From contig OX387183.1 in NCBI GenBank assembly GCA_947561395.2, positions 59,751,915 to 59,815,914 of the forward strand: DNA of 64,000 bases. Reading direction: 5' to 3'. Positions 1-11,877 of the stretch are shown one piece after another. The notes under the pieces are model-generated. The model saw nothing but the letters and a program-made list of their open reading frames with translations, was not told the DNA's origin and did not search any database. The position numbers and the translations under genes were made by a program. Every line of letters starts with the position of its first letter. The first letter of the stretch is position 1. The DNA comes from Buxus sempervirens. Its lineage: Eukaryota > Streptophyta > Magnoliopsida > Buxales > Buxaceae.

Positions 1-46
1 TGAATTTGAATGAGCTAAGTCACATGACATTCGACTGGTAGCTTAT

Positions 47-181
47 ATCAGCTGGAGCCCTACGTTAGAAGATTTTCTGGTCCAACGATGAAAGGTGTAT
101 ATATGTCTGCTTCATTTACAGACATGTACACACCTTTCAACATTGGGCCAATAGATCTTCTAGCGATGAGCTCCAGCTGAT
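47..181. mobile_element. MITE, family 1, copy 1
   Basis: A foldback element of about 135 bp. The outer 11 bases at each end (ATCAGCTGGAG and CTCCAGCTGAT) are perfect inverted repeats. The arms stay complementary inward through a GAAGAT...GGTCCAA...GGTGTATA block, so most of the element could form one hairpin. It has no coding capacity. Related copies lie at 5829-5961 and 46831-46963. No clear target duplication was found, so the superfamily is not assigned. Confidence 0.7.
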
Positions 182-638
182 TCCAAGTTGTCGAATCATA
201 CCAACACTCGTTGTGAGCCCCATTTGTTTTATTATATTGTATATCTTTGCTTTTGTTCACCTTCTTTGTTTTTGTCTCTCTTTATTTTTCCTTTGCTGTA
301 CTAACTAGGATTATCAATGAGTTGAACTCTGATCCCCGTTTGATATGAGTTTGACCAAAAATTTTGCAAATATGGTAGAAAATATTTGTCCGACGGATCG
401 AATATTAAATTTGAATCTAACCATATTTGAATTTGAATATAGTCCAATGATAGTGTGATTTGAATTCATATGATAAAATATAATAAAACATTTTTAGAGT
501 TATTTTTTTGTCTAAACTTGCTAAAACTCTCACTTCATCAATATAGATGGACCATGTTCAACATTCGACAGCCCTCATTGATATTCATGCCAAAGGAAGA
601 GTTGGAAGGTTATAGAGTTTCCTTGACCCTAGAAACCA
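182..638. other. Gene-free stretch, no recognised feature
   Basis: AT-rich sequence between the first MITE and the LINE insertion. No conserved coding block, repeat or regulatory site is recognised. Its right edge carries the left copy of the LINE target duplication (639-651). Confidence 0.5.
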
Positions 639-651
639 AGGTAACTCAATC
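639..651. repeat. LINE target-site duplication, left copy
   Basis: AGGTAACTCAATC directly abuts the poly-T/poly-A end of the LINE. The identical 13-mer is at 5372-5384. Confidence 0.9.
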
Positions 652-694
652 TTTTTTTTTTGATATGGAAATTTTTCTATTAAAAATAAAACGT

Positions 695-3600
695 TCAAAC
701 AGGATCCAGAACACGAACACGTCTTGGGTAGGATCTTCCCAAGACATCATCAGACAGGACTTGATTTAAGCAAGGAGGTAGTCGCCCAACCCAATAACAC
801 GAGTACTCAGAAATTGCAAAATTTGCAAGAGCATCCGCCAGGCAGTTTCCTTCTCTAACCACATGGCAGACCCTAACCTCATCAAAACCTGAACAGATGG
901 AGACGGCCTCAGCAACCAGTCCTTCAATATGCCATGGAACTTCAGATTTCCCAAGCAAACACTGAATCAGCAACTTGTTGTCACCTTCGAAAATCACCTT
1001 CTTTAAATCCATAAATGCCGCTAGCCTGATCCCTTCAAGCATTGCATGGGCTTCAGCTAAAAGAGAGTCAGCAACTCCAATGTCAAGTGCGATAGCGCCC
1101 AGGATTCTAGCATCTTCATCTCTAGCCGCTACTCCACATCCCGCTCTCCCAGGGGAGCCTTTCGCTGCTCCGTCAAAATTAACTTTGATCCACTGGCAAC
1201 CCTTCCCACCTGAAGTTCACCTCATCCCATTGCCTTCTGTTCACCAGTCCAGAGCTGGTTTGAATTTTATGCGTGTCCTCCTGCAACAAGAAGAACAGGG
1301 ACATACATGAGGAAATCACAGGCTTAGCATTTTCAAAAATTACCTTGTTACGCGTAGTCCAAACCACCCAACACATATTGGCCCAGGCAGCAACCAAGTT
1401 CCTTGAAGGGGCTGACTCATCTGCCTCCATCTTCATAATTATGTTAAACAACCAATCCTTACAGCTCTGGGGCTGAGCTTCCATCTGCAATATACCACCC
1501 AAACAACCAAACCAAAGAGCCCGAATGAAATCGCAGTTAAGAAAGAGATGAGGGGTGGACTCCTGAACCTGGTTGCACAAGACACACATCTCTTGTGGTG
1601 TCCCCAGTCTTTCATGAAGGAGCTCATTTGTACATAGCCCCCCTTGGCACATCTTCCACAGGAACATTCTTATCTTTTGAGAACATGGGAGATGCCACAC
1701 TTTGAGCCATTTCCGATCCTGCTGCTGGGTTGCCTCCTCATTTGATAACAATCGATAGGCCGATGCCACCGAATACTTACCATTGGCTGTACCTTGCCAC
1801 ACCATCCTATCCCTTGGAGCATTTCTATTAATGGGGATGTTCCTAATTTTTTCAACAATTTGAGGAGGCCAAAGCTCCCTCAACTTTTGGACATTCCAGC
1901 ACCTAGAGTGTTGATCAATAAGCTCTTCCACTCTGTTCCCATCACGGCTGAAGTCATTTTCCAAGTCCTGCCCTTGTAAATGCTGAAGCCATCCATTATC
2001 ATTAATGTTGATAGACCTCCCATTGGCAATGACCCAGCCTATCCCCGACTTAATCACCCCTCTGGTAGCGCAAATTTGCTTCCAGAGCCAAGAAGAAGTG
2101 GACTTGGCTTGGGCATCCATGAAGTCTTGGTTCAGAAAGTACTTGGCTTTAAAGAGATTGGACCAAAACTTGTTCTCATTTGTAGCCAACTACCAGGCAA
2201 TCTTAGAGAACACGGCAGAATTAAACTTCTTACTATCTCTAACACCTAAGCCCCCCCTTCTTCTAGGCAAACAAATTTTCTCCCAACACAAGGTGTAGAG
2301 GGTTCTGTCCTTGTTGGGTTTATGCCAAAAAAATCTCTGGGCTTCTTTATCAATGTGATCAGTAATAGTCACAGGGATTTTGAGACACCCCATATAGTAC
2401 TAGGCAGTACTTAGGAGGGTGGTATTAATGAGGGTGGCCTTGCCAGCTTGGGTGAGGAGTTTAGCCCTCCAACCCTCGAGTCTTCTGTTGATCCTATCAA
2501 GGACCTCATGAAAATTTGCAATTCTAGGAACAGCAAGGAAGGTAGGAATTCCGAGATATTTACCTGGTCTCCTGGACACATTAATACCAAACGTTCTTAC
2601 CATCACCCCTTTGGCTCTTCCTTTCATGTTTGGGCTTAGAAAGAGCTCCGATTTGCCTTGATTTCATTTATGCCCTGCACACTCACAAAAATGGTTAACC
2701 ACAGACATAAAATTCTTGGCATTCAATTCATTGGCCCTACCAAACAGAATCATGTCATCTGCATATAACAAGTGGGAAATGGGGTTAGCCAGTCTAGAAG
2801 CTTTAATACCATAAATAAAATTTGATTGTTCTGCTTTTAACAAAGCGGCAGATAGAACTTGTTGGGTAAGAATAAAGAGGTACGGAGACAGGGGGTCACC
2901 CTGCCTAATACCCCTAGAAGGGATGATTCTACCACACGGTTTGCCATTAATAAGAATGCTATAAGTAACAGATTGAATGCATGACATGATAAGATCAATA
3001 AATTTATGGTAAAACCCAAACGCCAGCAATGTGGCTTTGATGAAGTTCCAATCTAGCCTATCATAGGCCTTGGTTAAGTCTAATTTAGCAGCAAAGAGAC
3101 CTTGTTTAACCTTTTTCTTTCTTTTTATAGTATGGTATATCTCTTGGGCAGTAAGAATGTTCTCATGAATGGTACGGCCAGGCACAAAGGCACTCTGGAA
3201 GGGGGAAATTAACCTAGGTAGAAGAGGACGCATTCTATTGACTATCAGTCTGGATATGATTTTATAACAAAAATTACATAGACTAATAGGCCTAAAATCA
3301 TTGAGCGTCCTAGGGTTCTCAGTCTTGGGGATGAGGACAATAAAAGTGTGGTTTGTTTTGCTTTCCATTATCCCACTGCTGAAGAAATCCCTAACAAATT
3401 TACCCACCTCCTTTTTTATGGTCTCCCAATAAGACTGGTAGAAAATCCCCTAGAACCCATCCGGTCCAGGGCTCTTTAAAGCCCCCATACCTTTGATAGT
3501 GGCCCAGATTTCCTCATCTTCCACCTCCCTGGTAAGCAATTGGTTATCAAGGTCAGAGATGGCAGGCTCTATGAGGCTTAAAATGGAGAAATCCTTTTCC

Positions 3601-4811
3601 TTGTTATCAGAAGTGAAGATACCAGAATAATAATCCAGGAAGATGTTCTCAATTTCCTTAGGATCACAGATCTCCTCATGGTTTTCATTCCTAATGGAGA
3701 CAATCTTGTTCAGGTTCCTTCGGTTGATAGTGGTAAGGGGGAAAAATTTTGTATTCAAGTCTCCATCCTTCAACCACCTAATTCTGGATTTTTGGAACCA
3801 TAACATCTCCTGGGATCTGAGAGCATTCAGATACTCTCTGTTAGCATTCCTCTCCCTCCAAATCAGCTCGGGGCTATCATTTAATTCAAGGCTCCTCTGC
3901 GCTTCTTTAAGCTCACGATACCTCTGTTGGACTCTTCTATTAATGTCCCCCACAGTCTCCCTATTCCATTTGACAAGACTATCCCTAAGACCAGCAATTT
4001 TACTTTGGAATCTCATCCCACTATTCTCCCAACTCTTGCTAATGATTTCCGCACAGGTGGGTTCTTCAAGCCAGAATTTTTCAAAGCGAAAGACTCTATG
4101 GATTTTTTGTTCACTACAGGTGTTTAGGCATAGGGGAGAATGGTCTGAACCCACGATGGGGTCTTGCCACAAAACCGAGTTAGGAAACAAGGTAACCCAC
4201 TCAGTAGAGCATAAGGCTCTGTCAATTCTTTCTTTAATCGTACCATTTCCCATCCTGCCATTGTTCCAAGAGAACCTTAACCCTTTACTAGGGAGATCAA
4301 CAAGATTACACTGATTAATAAATTCTTGAAAGATGTTAGCTTTACGCACTTGGATAGGGTTACCTCCTCTTTTCTCAAAGCTGTGCCTAACAACATTGAA
4401 GTCCCCAATTGCCATCCAAGGCCCCGAGCATGCAACAGCATGTCTTTCCAGATGAGCCCATTGAGCAGCTTGGGTGTGGCTGAGGGAGCTAGCATGCACA
4501 AATGTCATATCAAAGCTTGTTCCATCATCTTGCATTACCGACATGTGGATACACCAGTTTGGGGAGGGGGTGATATCCACCTTACAGGATTGGTCCCAAA
4601 GGACCCAAAAACCTTCAGTCCTGTTAAGGGCTGCACACCACCAGAAATTGGTGAAGCCCATTTTCTTTATTCTTTTTTTAGCAATTCTGTCATTCATTAA
4701 AGTCTCGGAAAGCATAACAATGTTTGGCCTGTGCATTCGTAATAGATTACGAAGGTGAGGTCTTGTCGGGGTTCAGCCTAAACCTCGACAATTCCAAGCT
4801 AGGATCTTCAT
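695..4811 (-). pseudogene. LINE ORF2 (endonuclease, reverse transcriptase, RNase H), disrupted
   Basis: The frame opens at 4811 with the usual plant L1 start MKILAWNCRGLG. It continues through an endonuclease domain (GDFNVV and GSDHSPL motifs, about 4400-4130), a reverse transcriptase (about 3430-2660, catalytic YADD near 2755), a zf-RVT region (about 1760-1560) and a C-terminal RNase H (about 1165-830, with acidic residues in NFDG, AEAHAM, EGDNK and LADAL). Nonsense codons interrupt one continuous frame: TGA at 4773-4775, TAG at 3450-3452, TGA at 2664-2666, TAG at 2400-2402 and TAG at 2190-2192. A frameshift near 1180-1210 separates the RNase H. The visible catalytic residues are otherwise kept, so the decay is fairly recent. 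Confidence 0.92.
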
Positions 4812-4859
4812 TGCCTCCGGTCAGGAGGGTCCTCTTCAATCTCCGTCGGAGGGTGAGCA

Positions 4860-4881
4860 GGGGGGGGGGGGGGGGGGGGGG
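4860..4881. repeat. Homopolymer run of 22 G
   Basis: An uninterrupted G tract, which is C on the LINE sense strand. It sits about 50 bases 5' of the ORF2 start, inside the LINE. Runs like this vary in length and are prone to sequencing error. Confidence 0.9.
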
Positions 4882-5071
4882 CGGGAAGAAGGCGACGGGA
4901 AATTGCAAACAAAGTTGCTGATAATCAGGGGAGAGCCTTTTCTCTTTTTGGGTGGACTGGGCCTCCCCTCTCCACTACCTTGGTCGGCAAGGTCCAAATT
5001 CAAGGCAGGCACGTGCTCGTTCCATCTACTGGGCTTCTTTCTCTGACGGCCCCCAAAGGACTCCTTATTTA

Positions 5072-5350
5072 CTAAGGATCGGAGTTTTGGCCACAGTGAG
5101 AAAGGGTTAAGTGAGGAGAGGCTTTTAGAGAAATGTTAGCAAATTGAGCTTGGGTATGAATCGGGTTTTTGGCTCCAAAAGAGAAGAAATTCGAGACAAG
5201 GAGGTTGGGGCTAATGCGGTTTGGCTCCAGCTCCACTTGGATTTTTCTGTTGGACCCGAGACACCAAGTCAAATCTTCCATGTGCATAACTGCCGACTCC
5301 GCCGCCGTCGTCACAGCGAGGGTCTCATCGAGGGTACGGTCCAACGGCAC
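5072..5350 (-). pseudogene. LINE ORF1 N-terminal remnant
   Basis: About 90 codons starting MHMEDLTWCLGS, upstream of ORF2 in the LINE. The central DUF4283-type domain and the zinc knuckle expected of a plant L1 ORF1 are missing before ORF2 starts at 4811. This is assigned by position and by the MEDLT-type start, not by strong similarity. A deletion inside ORF1 is inferred because the target duplication encloses it. Confidence 0.55.
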
Positions 5351-5371
5351 CTCCACAGTACACGTCCCCTC

Positions 5372-5384
5372 AGGTAACTCAATC
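5372..5384. repeat. LINE target-site duplication, right copy
   Basis: AGGTAACTCAATC, identical to 639-651, immediately beyond the 5' end of the LINE. Confidence 0.9.
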
Positions 5385-5828
5385 AATCCCAACAAGGGTG
5401 AGATCTTTTGCAATAAAGCATTATTGCAGTTATGTGGAGCATGTTATGTGAGTGTTTTTTTCAATATTAGGTGATGAGTTCCACTTGGAAAAAAAAAACA
5501 CTATCATGATAGCATTTCACGGTCATAACAAAAAACAATTCAGTGAAGCATTGGTCATCCATTAAAGACAACATTAAAGATGTTATTTGTACGTGACATG
5601 TGTGACCGTACGTGTCGGCAACCAAAAGCAGCACCCTACATCAATTTCCACCTTTGTCCTCTTGTGGGGTGCCCCGATAATGTGTCATCTTCGTGATATG
5701 TACACTTGAATCGTGTCAGATACTTGTCTCATCCACGTATAAATATCAATTTTCTTATTATCTTTTAAAGATAATGACAGCCAGGAAATATCTTGCTATA
5801 TCCAATATTGTTAGAAAAGACTTGAAAT
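5385..5828. other. Gene-free stretch, no recognised feature
   Basis: Intergenic sequence between the LINE and the second family-1 MITE. Nothing recognisable was seen apart from short A-rich runs. Confidence 0.45.
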
Positions 5829-5961
5829 CTACCGGAGCCCTTGGCTGGAAGATCTGCTAGTTCAATGGTGATGTATGTGTTCACATAGATGCATGAAGCT
5901 TATTTGTACACACATTCCACTATTTGATCAATAGATCTTCCAGCGTGAAGGTCCAGCCGCG
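5829..5961. mobile_element. MITE, family 1, copy 2
   Basis: About 133 bp. The left arm (GGAGCCCTTGGCTGGAAGAT) and the right arm (ATCTTCCAGCGTGAAGGTCC) are imperfect inverted repeats, and both match the arms at 47-181 and 46831-46963. The centre has diverged. It is non-coding. Confidence 0.65.
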
Positions 5962-7091
5962 TTAGAAAAGGCTCACAAAGATTAGAAACAACAGAGCCAA
6001 ATTCTTCATTTTTCTTAGAACTTACGTGTGAGGTGATAAAGTTAAATTGATATGTAAAATTTTAAGCTAAAGTCACGGCCAAGTCTCCAGAAATTTCTCT
6101 AATCTTTCACCACACAATTGTATAAAGCTCGTGGTAAATGACTTTTGAAAAGTCCGGGCAAACAGTTCCTAAGATAGACTTCTAAATTATGGATCTAGAG
6201 GGAAGAAAGTTGCAAAAAACACATCAAATCACACTTGTTTTAATCTTCTAATCTTGTACGTAAGATGATATTTTATTGGATTAATAAACGATTAGATGAA
6301 GACCTAGGCCACAAAATGTCAAGCTTTTTGACTTCGATCACACTGTTCAACACAAATCCAACACATGCTTATTTGGCAATTAAATATGATTTTACTTTGA
6401 GACCCTATGCATTGAATCATTGATACTTCTTGACTTCGAAAATTTATTATTGCTGCACGAGGCTGACAAAAATCAAGTTACATGAGGATATATATGCACA
6501 TTAGGTCAATGCAGGCCCCACCGCCGCCTGTAGTGAAAGAAGTAAAAACAAAGGACCTTTGGAGATAAAATGTTATGTAAGGAGTTAGTTATAATATTTA
6601 TACATATGACAGTAACAAATCTCGGTATTGAAGTAAATTAAAAAAAAAATTTGGAAGGCGTTTTGAATAGAAAATGTCAGCAAACCAGGGTTTTGCTTTG
6701 TATGATAGTGTAGGTACATACGGATGAAGAGAGAGAAAAAGCTTTGGGTGCAGAAGAAATAAAGGTCAAAGATGGCCTACTGCAAACAGCTCTGTGTGTC
6801 AATGGCTATTGCCTTAATGGTGATCTCCAGCTAGTTGCATCGAACTTTTTATTTTTTTAATACCCAGTTCTCTCCTCCATCAAAAGTGCCTATTTATCTA
6901 ACCAAACTTACAGAAAAGGTGCCAGTAGTGAATGAGGCAAATACATGTAATTTTCCTTTTATTTTTCAATGTAAACCACTCTATCATCACAAGTTACACA
7001 GTTACTACACACATGAGAAAAAAAAAAAAAAAAAAAAAAAGGACAAAAAAAAAGGGATTTAATTCAACTCAGTAGTAGCTGATACACTGAT
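5962..7091. other. Gene-free 3' flank of the dioxygenase
   Basis: AT-rich, with no recognised gene. It contains a 23-base A run (7018-7040) and ends at the stop codon of the minus-strand dioxygenase, so the right part holds that gene's 3'UTR. No polyadenylation site can be fixed from sequence alone. Confidence 0.5.
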
Positions 7092-9490
7092 TTAAATGTG
7101 ATTATCTGGGGACTTCAAGGACTCCACTTGCGATTTTCCACAAGGACCTCTCAGCCTGATAAAGCGTCTGTACTCCTCATACGTCATGGGCAAGTACAAG
7201 GCAGGTCGGTCCGGCGTCACCAGCTCCTTGCATGGTTCCATCACCAAATCACTCTTGGGGTTGTAGAAGAAGGCCAGCGACACTCGCTCATCTTCCGAAT
7301 TAACCACCACCCTGTGCTCCACGCTCTTGTAAATTGCATTGCTTAGCACCTAATCAGTATAAAAACCAAAGCCATCACTACATGCAATGCACGTACACTT
7401 CTATATATCAGATCAGTCAACCACTCATCTCTACTTCTCTTTATATATATGTGTATGTGTTCACAGATGCATGAACATGGAAGAACTGGGGTCGGTGGTA
7501 GGTTTAAAATCAGTCAAAATACTGATATATTATTCAGATGATAAAAGTTTTAATATTTGATGCCATGCTTGTGCATTAACTACATACACATGCATGAACA
7601 CAGATTGCTCATGGCGTAGGCCATCCCATTCAATAGTCCTTAATTCCATCACATGCCCTACTATACTGCACAAAGTTAGCCCCACGTACCATATGAGCTA
7701 GCTGTTCATGGAGGGAGGAAAGCAGACAAAGGTACGGAAAATTGGTCTTTAATGATATTTTTTCTAAATAATTCAGATTTGGTTGTCGAATTCTCGTTAA
7801 TTGAGAATTAGTGATACTTTTTAAAATAATTAGGAATCAATGTTATTTGACTCTTCATAAAGAATTTCTTCGGAAAATATCCTCAAAAGACTTTTAAACT
7901 TCACTTGTAACAAAATGAGCAAAAAGGTTTTGGAAGTCTTTTGAGAGTATTTTTGAAAGAATTTTTTCATGAATAGTAAAAATGACACTGATTCTCAATT
8001 ATTTTAAAAAAAGTATCACTAATTCTCAATTAACAAGAATTAAGCGACTGAGTATGAATTATTTCAAAAAGTATCACTAAACCATTCTCCCTTAAAATTT
8101 ATTGGAGAGAGCAATGGAAATTAATTAAGAACAGTGAAATGATACAGTACCCTTTTGTTAACTATGATTTTAATGAGTTATTTTGCTATGCTTGGTAGTT
8201 GGGTATCAAAAGGAAAAATGATAATTTAAACAAATCATTAGTAGAAGCAGGCTTGTCCCTTAAAATGGCTTCTTGGCATTTGTTGAAACTGCACGCAGTT
8301 GACAAGGAAACAATCCTAAAGCACACATGCCCTAAAGGTCCTTTTGACTATAGGTTGAATTATTGGTTTGAAAACCATCCAAAACAAGACCATGGCGCAT
8401 GTGCTTAATTGACATCTGTGAAATTTCTTCCAACCATTTCTCATGATTGTATGGATAATGTTGAGAGAGAACGAGATAGACCTGAATTTGATCACCGATG
8501 TTGACGATCAAGGAGTTTGGAGCCGGTTTAACGGTAACCCACTTATTATCTTTGCAGACCTGGAGGCCGGCGACATGATCGTCGGTCAGGAGAAGAGTCA
8601 TTCCGCCGGGGTCTGAGTGTGAGGACAGGCCTAGTGTGAGATCTGGCTGTGGACACTTGGGATAGAAATTCACCCTCAAGCACGCACCAACTTCCGTCCC
8701 TCCAAAGGCATTTTGAAGGCAATCCTCTCTTAAGCCAAGATTCACTGATAGGACCTTCATTAAGACCCCACAGAGCTTTAAAATTTGATCCCCGTACTCC
8801 TCAATCACTCCCCTAAATTGCATTAAAACCACTCACTGAATCAGTTAATTCTGAACTATATACAAAGCAACTGTATTTAGTGTAAAGGTACGATTAAAGA
8901 GATACGGTTCATGAACTGTACTAACGACAATATATTCATCGATTCTCGAGCCTCATCAATTGTAAGTAATAAATTATATTTCTTGACGAATCTAATTACC
9001 TTAAGGAAGTCGGAAGGGAAGGCCACTTGTTGGGGTCCTTGAGAGAGAGAGGACTATAATGGAGGAAGAAGTAGTCACTCCAGTCAAGAATGGCACCCTT
9101 TTCGACTCCGAGTCTGCTGCCATAGCCTTCATAAGTTTTGGGAGAGTTGGCGTATGCTTGTTTCAGTTCAATTGGTAGATGGAAGAAGTACCTCCATTCC
9201 TCCTTTATTCGACGCAGCAAGTCGGGGTTGATTCCATGGTTAACGACCTGGAAGAAACCCCATTCTTGACACGCTTTGGAGATTCGATTTACCGTTGTTT
9301 CATGTAGTTTGCCAACCTCAACTATGCCCTCCATGTCTATCAACGGGATGTTAACTTCATTTTCTCCAGAGTCCACTGACGGCCTCTCGGAAGGTGGCTT
9401 GACGTATCGATCGGGAATCGCCGGCAAGCCACTCTCCGACAGCGACTGAACTCGCACAATTGGCTCAGGCCAATCTTGTAGGCAATTCAT
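7092..9490 (-). CDS. 2-oxoglutarate/Fe(II)-dependent dioxygenase, JOX/DMR6-like
   Basis: Three exons: 9490-9000, 8812-8482 and 7349-7092, with GT-AG introns in phases 2 and 0, giving 359 residues. The DIOX_N domain lies near residues 45-150 (IPLIDMEGI, then WGFFQVVNHGI). The catalytic fold runs from about 205 to 310. The iron ligands are H229, D231 (SSHSDPGG) and H286 (SVEHRV), and R296 with S298 binds 2-oxoglutarate. The closest family I recognise is plant class DOXC enzymes of the jasmonate-induced oxygenase type, which hydroxylate jasmonic acid in the cytosol. Flavonoid or salicylate oxidases of the same class cannot be excluded. Length and exon layout are normal and no lesion is seen. The 1.1-kb second intron carries a MITE. 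Confidence 0.88.
7736..8091. mobile_element. MITE, family 2, inside the dioxygenase intron
   Basis: About 356 bp in intron 2 of the dioxygenase. The ends GGAAAATTGGTCTTTAATGATA and TATCACTAAACCATTCTCC are imperfect inverted repeats. Inner blocks (TTAATTGAGAATTAGTGATACTTTTT and its complement near 8010-8045) extend the foldback. Other family members are at 38711-38985 and 39041-39130. It is non-coding and no target duplication is clear. Confidence 0.7.
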
Positions 9491-9557
9491 ATCCGAATTG
9501 GGGTGTTTCCAACGTTACAAACTCAAGTGAGATGACACGAACTACCCACTAGTTTGA

Positions 9558-9565
9558 ATTTATAG
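9558..9565 (-). promoter_or_regulatory. Probable TATA box of the dioxygenase gene
   Basis: On the minus strand this reads CTATAAAT, about 70 bases upstream of the ATG at 9490. That predicts transcription starting near 9530 and a short leader. A CT/GA tract lies directly upstream. Confidence 0.5.
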
Positions 9566-9573
9566 ATTGTTGA

Positions 9574-9598
9574 CGAGAGAGAGAGAGAGAGAGAGAGA
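9574..9598. repeat. GA microsatellite in the dioxygenase promoter
   Basis: About 12 uninterrupted GA units (CT on the gene's strand), just upstream of the likely TATA box. Pyrimidine-rich tracts near plant core promoters are common. A promoter role here is inference. Confidence 0.85.
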
Positions 9599-11164
9599 TC
9601 GTGGGGAGTTGGGGGTGGTGGTTATGGGTAATGAAGTCCAATTTGATAAGTGGAGCAACATGAATGTGAAGAAGAACGTGTTATTTGTGGGGTAATGTGG
9701 AAAATATTTGCTGCACTAGTTTGGTAGTTTCCGAATATCCCAGCACCAATGGGGACATGACATGTTGCTTCTTTAGGTGTGGCCCCCAGTATTTCTGCCA
9801 CCCATCGCTGAAGTGTCATGTCTTTATTGGTGATTGGACATTTAAGGAGTAACCAAGTCGAACAGAAGCTTCCCCGACGGTCCAACATAGATCAGGCTCT
9901 ATCCATTTCGGCGCCGTGAGCAACTTGGTTTACTCTCTCTCCTTCTTCCATTGTGGAGGCTGATTTTTGCGTCGTACTACTATTTCTTTTGCTGCATAGA
10001 CCGTCTTTTTTACTAGAGTGTCATTAACCTAACGAGGTACAATACAATTCTCCCTCCTCAAATCTTCACATCATATTTAAAAATCCAGTAAAAATATTAT
10101 TTTTCAAGGGTATAGAAAACTGTAAATCGTTTTACGTCTGCAACATTCTAGATCGGCGTATCAGGACTTATCATTAATTTCTGATAACTCTTACACTTGT
10201 GTCCATTACACCTTTAGAGTTGTTGTTGCCAACTGCAGCCCTTGCGGTCCCTTTGATGCCACACTTCTAACAGAGGTAAGTGGATGGATGTGTGTAGTTA
10301 TTGGCTATGTGCCGGGCTGGCAAGTGCCTGATTCTACCAGAAAATAAAATAAAAAGAAAATTGAAACACAAGATGAGTTGATATACAACAAAACTCCCTC
10401 TTTCTTCCACTTTGTCTTACACAATAAGAAAAACACTAATTTGATGGACCTGGGGGTATCAATATGCCATGTCATGTCAATCCAAACCACTAGCTTCGTT
10501 CAATTTAGCCCACAAAATCTTTATCCTTCTCATGAAAGCCAAACAGCTCACGGCATTAGCAACTGGCAAGTCCCATTGGTTGACAGGATGTTGGGTCAGT
10601 CCCTATCCTCTCTTGGCTGCCACACACGGAAGCATTCGCTCCGACATTCTATGGCCGGCGAGTTCTGATGATATATACATAGTTAATATCTGAGTTTATA
10701 AAAGACGGCTTGGGACATTCACCTTCGTTGTTAGTTTGAATTGATTACTGTTATGGTCGTGAGATGATGTCATGTGAAGCATATAATTTTTTCATTCTTG
10801 TAAATGTGTCAGGTGGGGCCCACTTGAAAAACATTAACCTTAAAATGTTCTACATGACAGCATCTCATGGACGATTTCATTTCACACAACTAAGAAGAAA
10901 TGGGAAGACTATTACCTAATTTAGGACCCGCCATTCAAACAATCCCACTTGAATTAATGCATCCTTTTAAAAGAAATTCTACATTTAATTTCATGTAATT
11001 TTGAACCATCTTGCTAGGATACATTTTCTTATATATCCTATATAATTGTTGTCAAAAGTTTTTCCAAGTACAGAAGGAGAGGATTATGTGATGATAATTT
11101 CCTGATGCTGCTGATTGTTGAAAAAAAAACAAAAGAAAATATCTGCCTATAACAAGCATAGATA

Positions 11165-11340
11165 TTTAGAGAGAGAAAGAAATGGAGAGACAAAGAGATA
11201 GAAAAAGACACAGCTATAGAAAGAGAGAGAGAGTTGGAGTAAGAGATAGATTATAGCTAGAAAGTGAGAGTTACTTAATTAGAGAGAGATGTATAGAAAG
11301 AGAGGGAGAGGGAGAGATAGAGTAAGAGAGATTTAGAAAG
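11165..11340. repeat. Imperfect GA-rich microsatellite
   Basis: Degenerate AGAG/GAGA units broken by short AT interruptions, with an almost pure purine bias on the plus strand over about 175 bases. Confidence 0.7.
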
Positions 11341-11830
11341 AAGGAATGCCTAGGTTATATGATTACGAATTCACAATTCAATATCGTATGCCAAGTGAGC
11401 ATACAATTAATATCTTTTATAGGGATGATATAATTTGTTGCCATTTATTGTTGCTATCCATGCAACGACTGCGAGATGTTGTTATGTGGAGCATCTTATG
11501 TGATTGGATTTTTTTTAACAATTTTTTTTTATATATATTTTCAGAAGCAAAAGCTCTACAACCATTGGATGTTCCATATACATATCAGCATCTGAATTAA
11601 ACTGCACTGACATCTACAGTCAAAAGCGGCAATCATTTTAAACCTCTCTTACTATAACAATCACATGAATTGGCATTGTTAGTGATAGTGATTTTAAGCC
11701 TGTCGTATTTCATATGGTACCATTCATGTCGTACCAGAGAGACGTAAGCAATCGACCAGTTATACACATTCTTTCGGTTATCATATAAATGCCTACTAAT
11801 GTAGGGGATTTTTGTAGCGCACGTCTACCA

Positions 11831-11877
11831 TAATTATTATTATTATTATTATTATTGATGATGATGATGATGATTAT
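11831..11877. repeat. Compound ATT/ATG microsatellite
   Basis: A tract of ATT units passes directly into GAT/ATG units. Confidence 0.85.

Larger units (their letters stand above)
652..5371 (-). mobile_element. L1-type LINE retrotransposon with 13-bp target-site duplication
   Basis: A non-LTR retrotransposon read on the minus strand, so its 5' end is at 5371 and its 3' end at 652. A short poly-A tail shows as the T run at 652-661. The 13 bases AGGTAACTCAATC flank it at 639-651 and 5372-5384, which fixes both ends and marks target-primed insertion. ORF2 (695-4811) has endonuclease, reverse transcriptase, zf-RVT and RNase H domains in plant L1 order. ORF1 survives only as about 90 N-terminal codons (near 5072-5350), so the element is internally deleted. 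It cannot encode an active ORF2 as it stands. Confidence 0.93.

Noticed and set aside
3643-4314. Plus-strand open frame of 223 codons antisense to the LINE
   Set aside because: It is the mirror of the endonuclease and linker coding sequence on the other strand and has no family features of its own.
9622-9888. 88-codon minus-strand open frame upstream of the dioxygenase
   Set aside because: No recognised motif, no splice partner and it lies in the promoter side of the dioxygenase.
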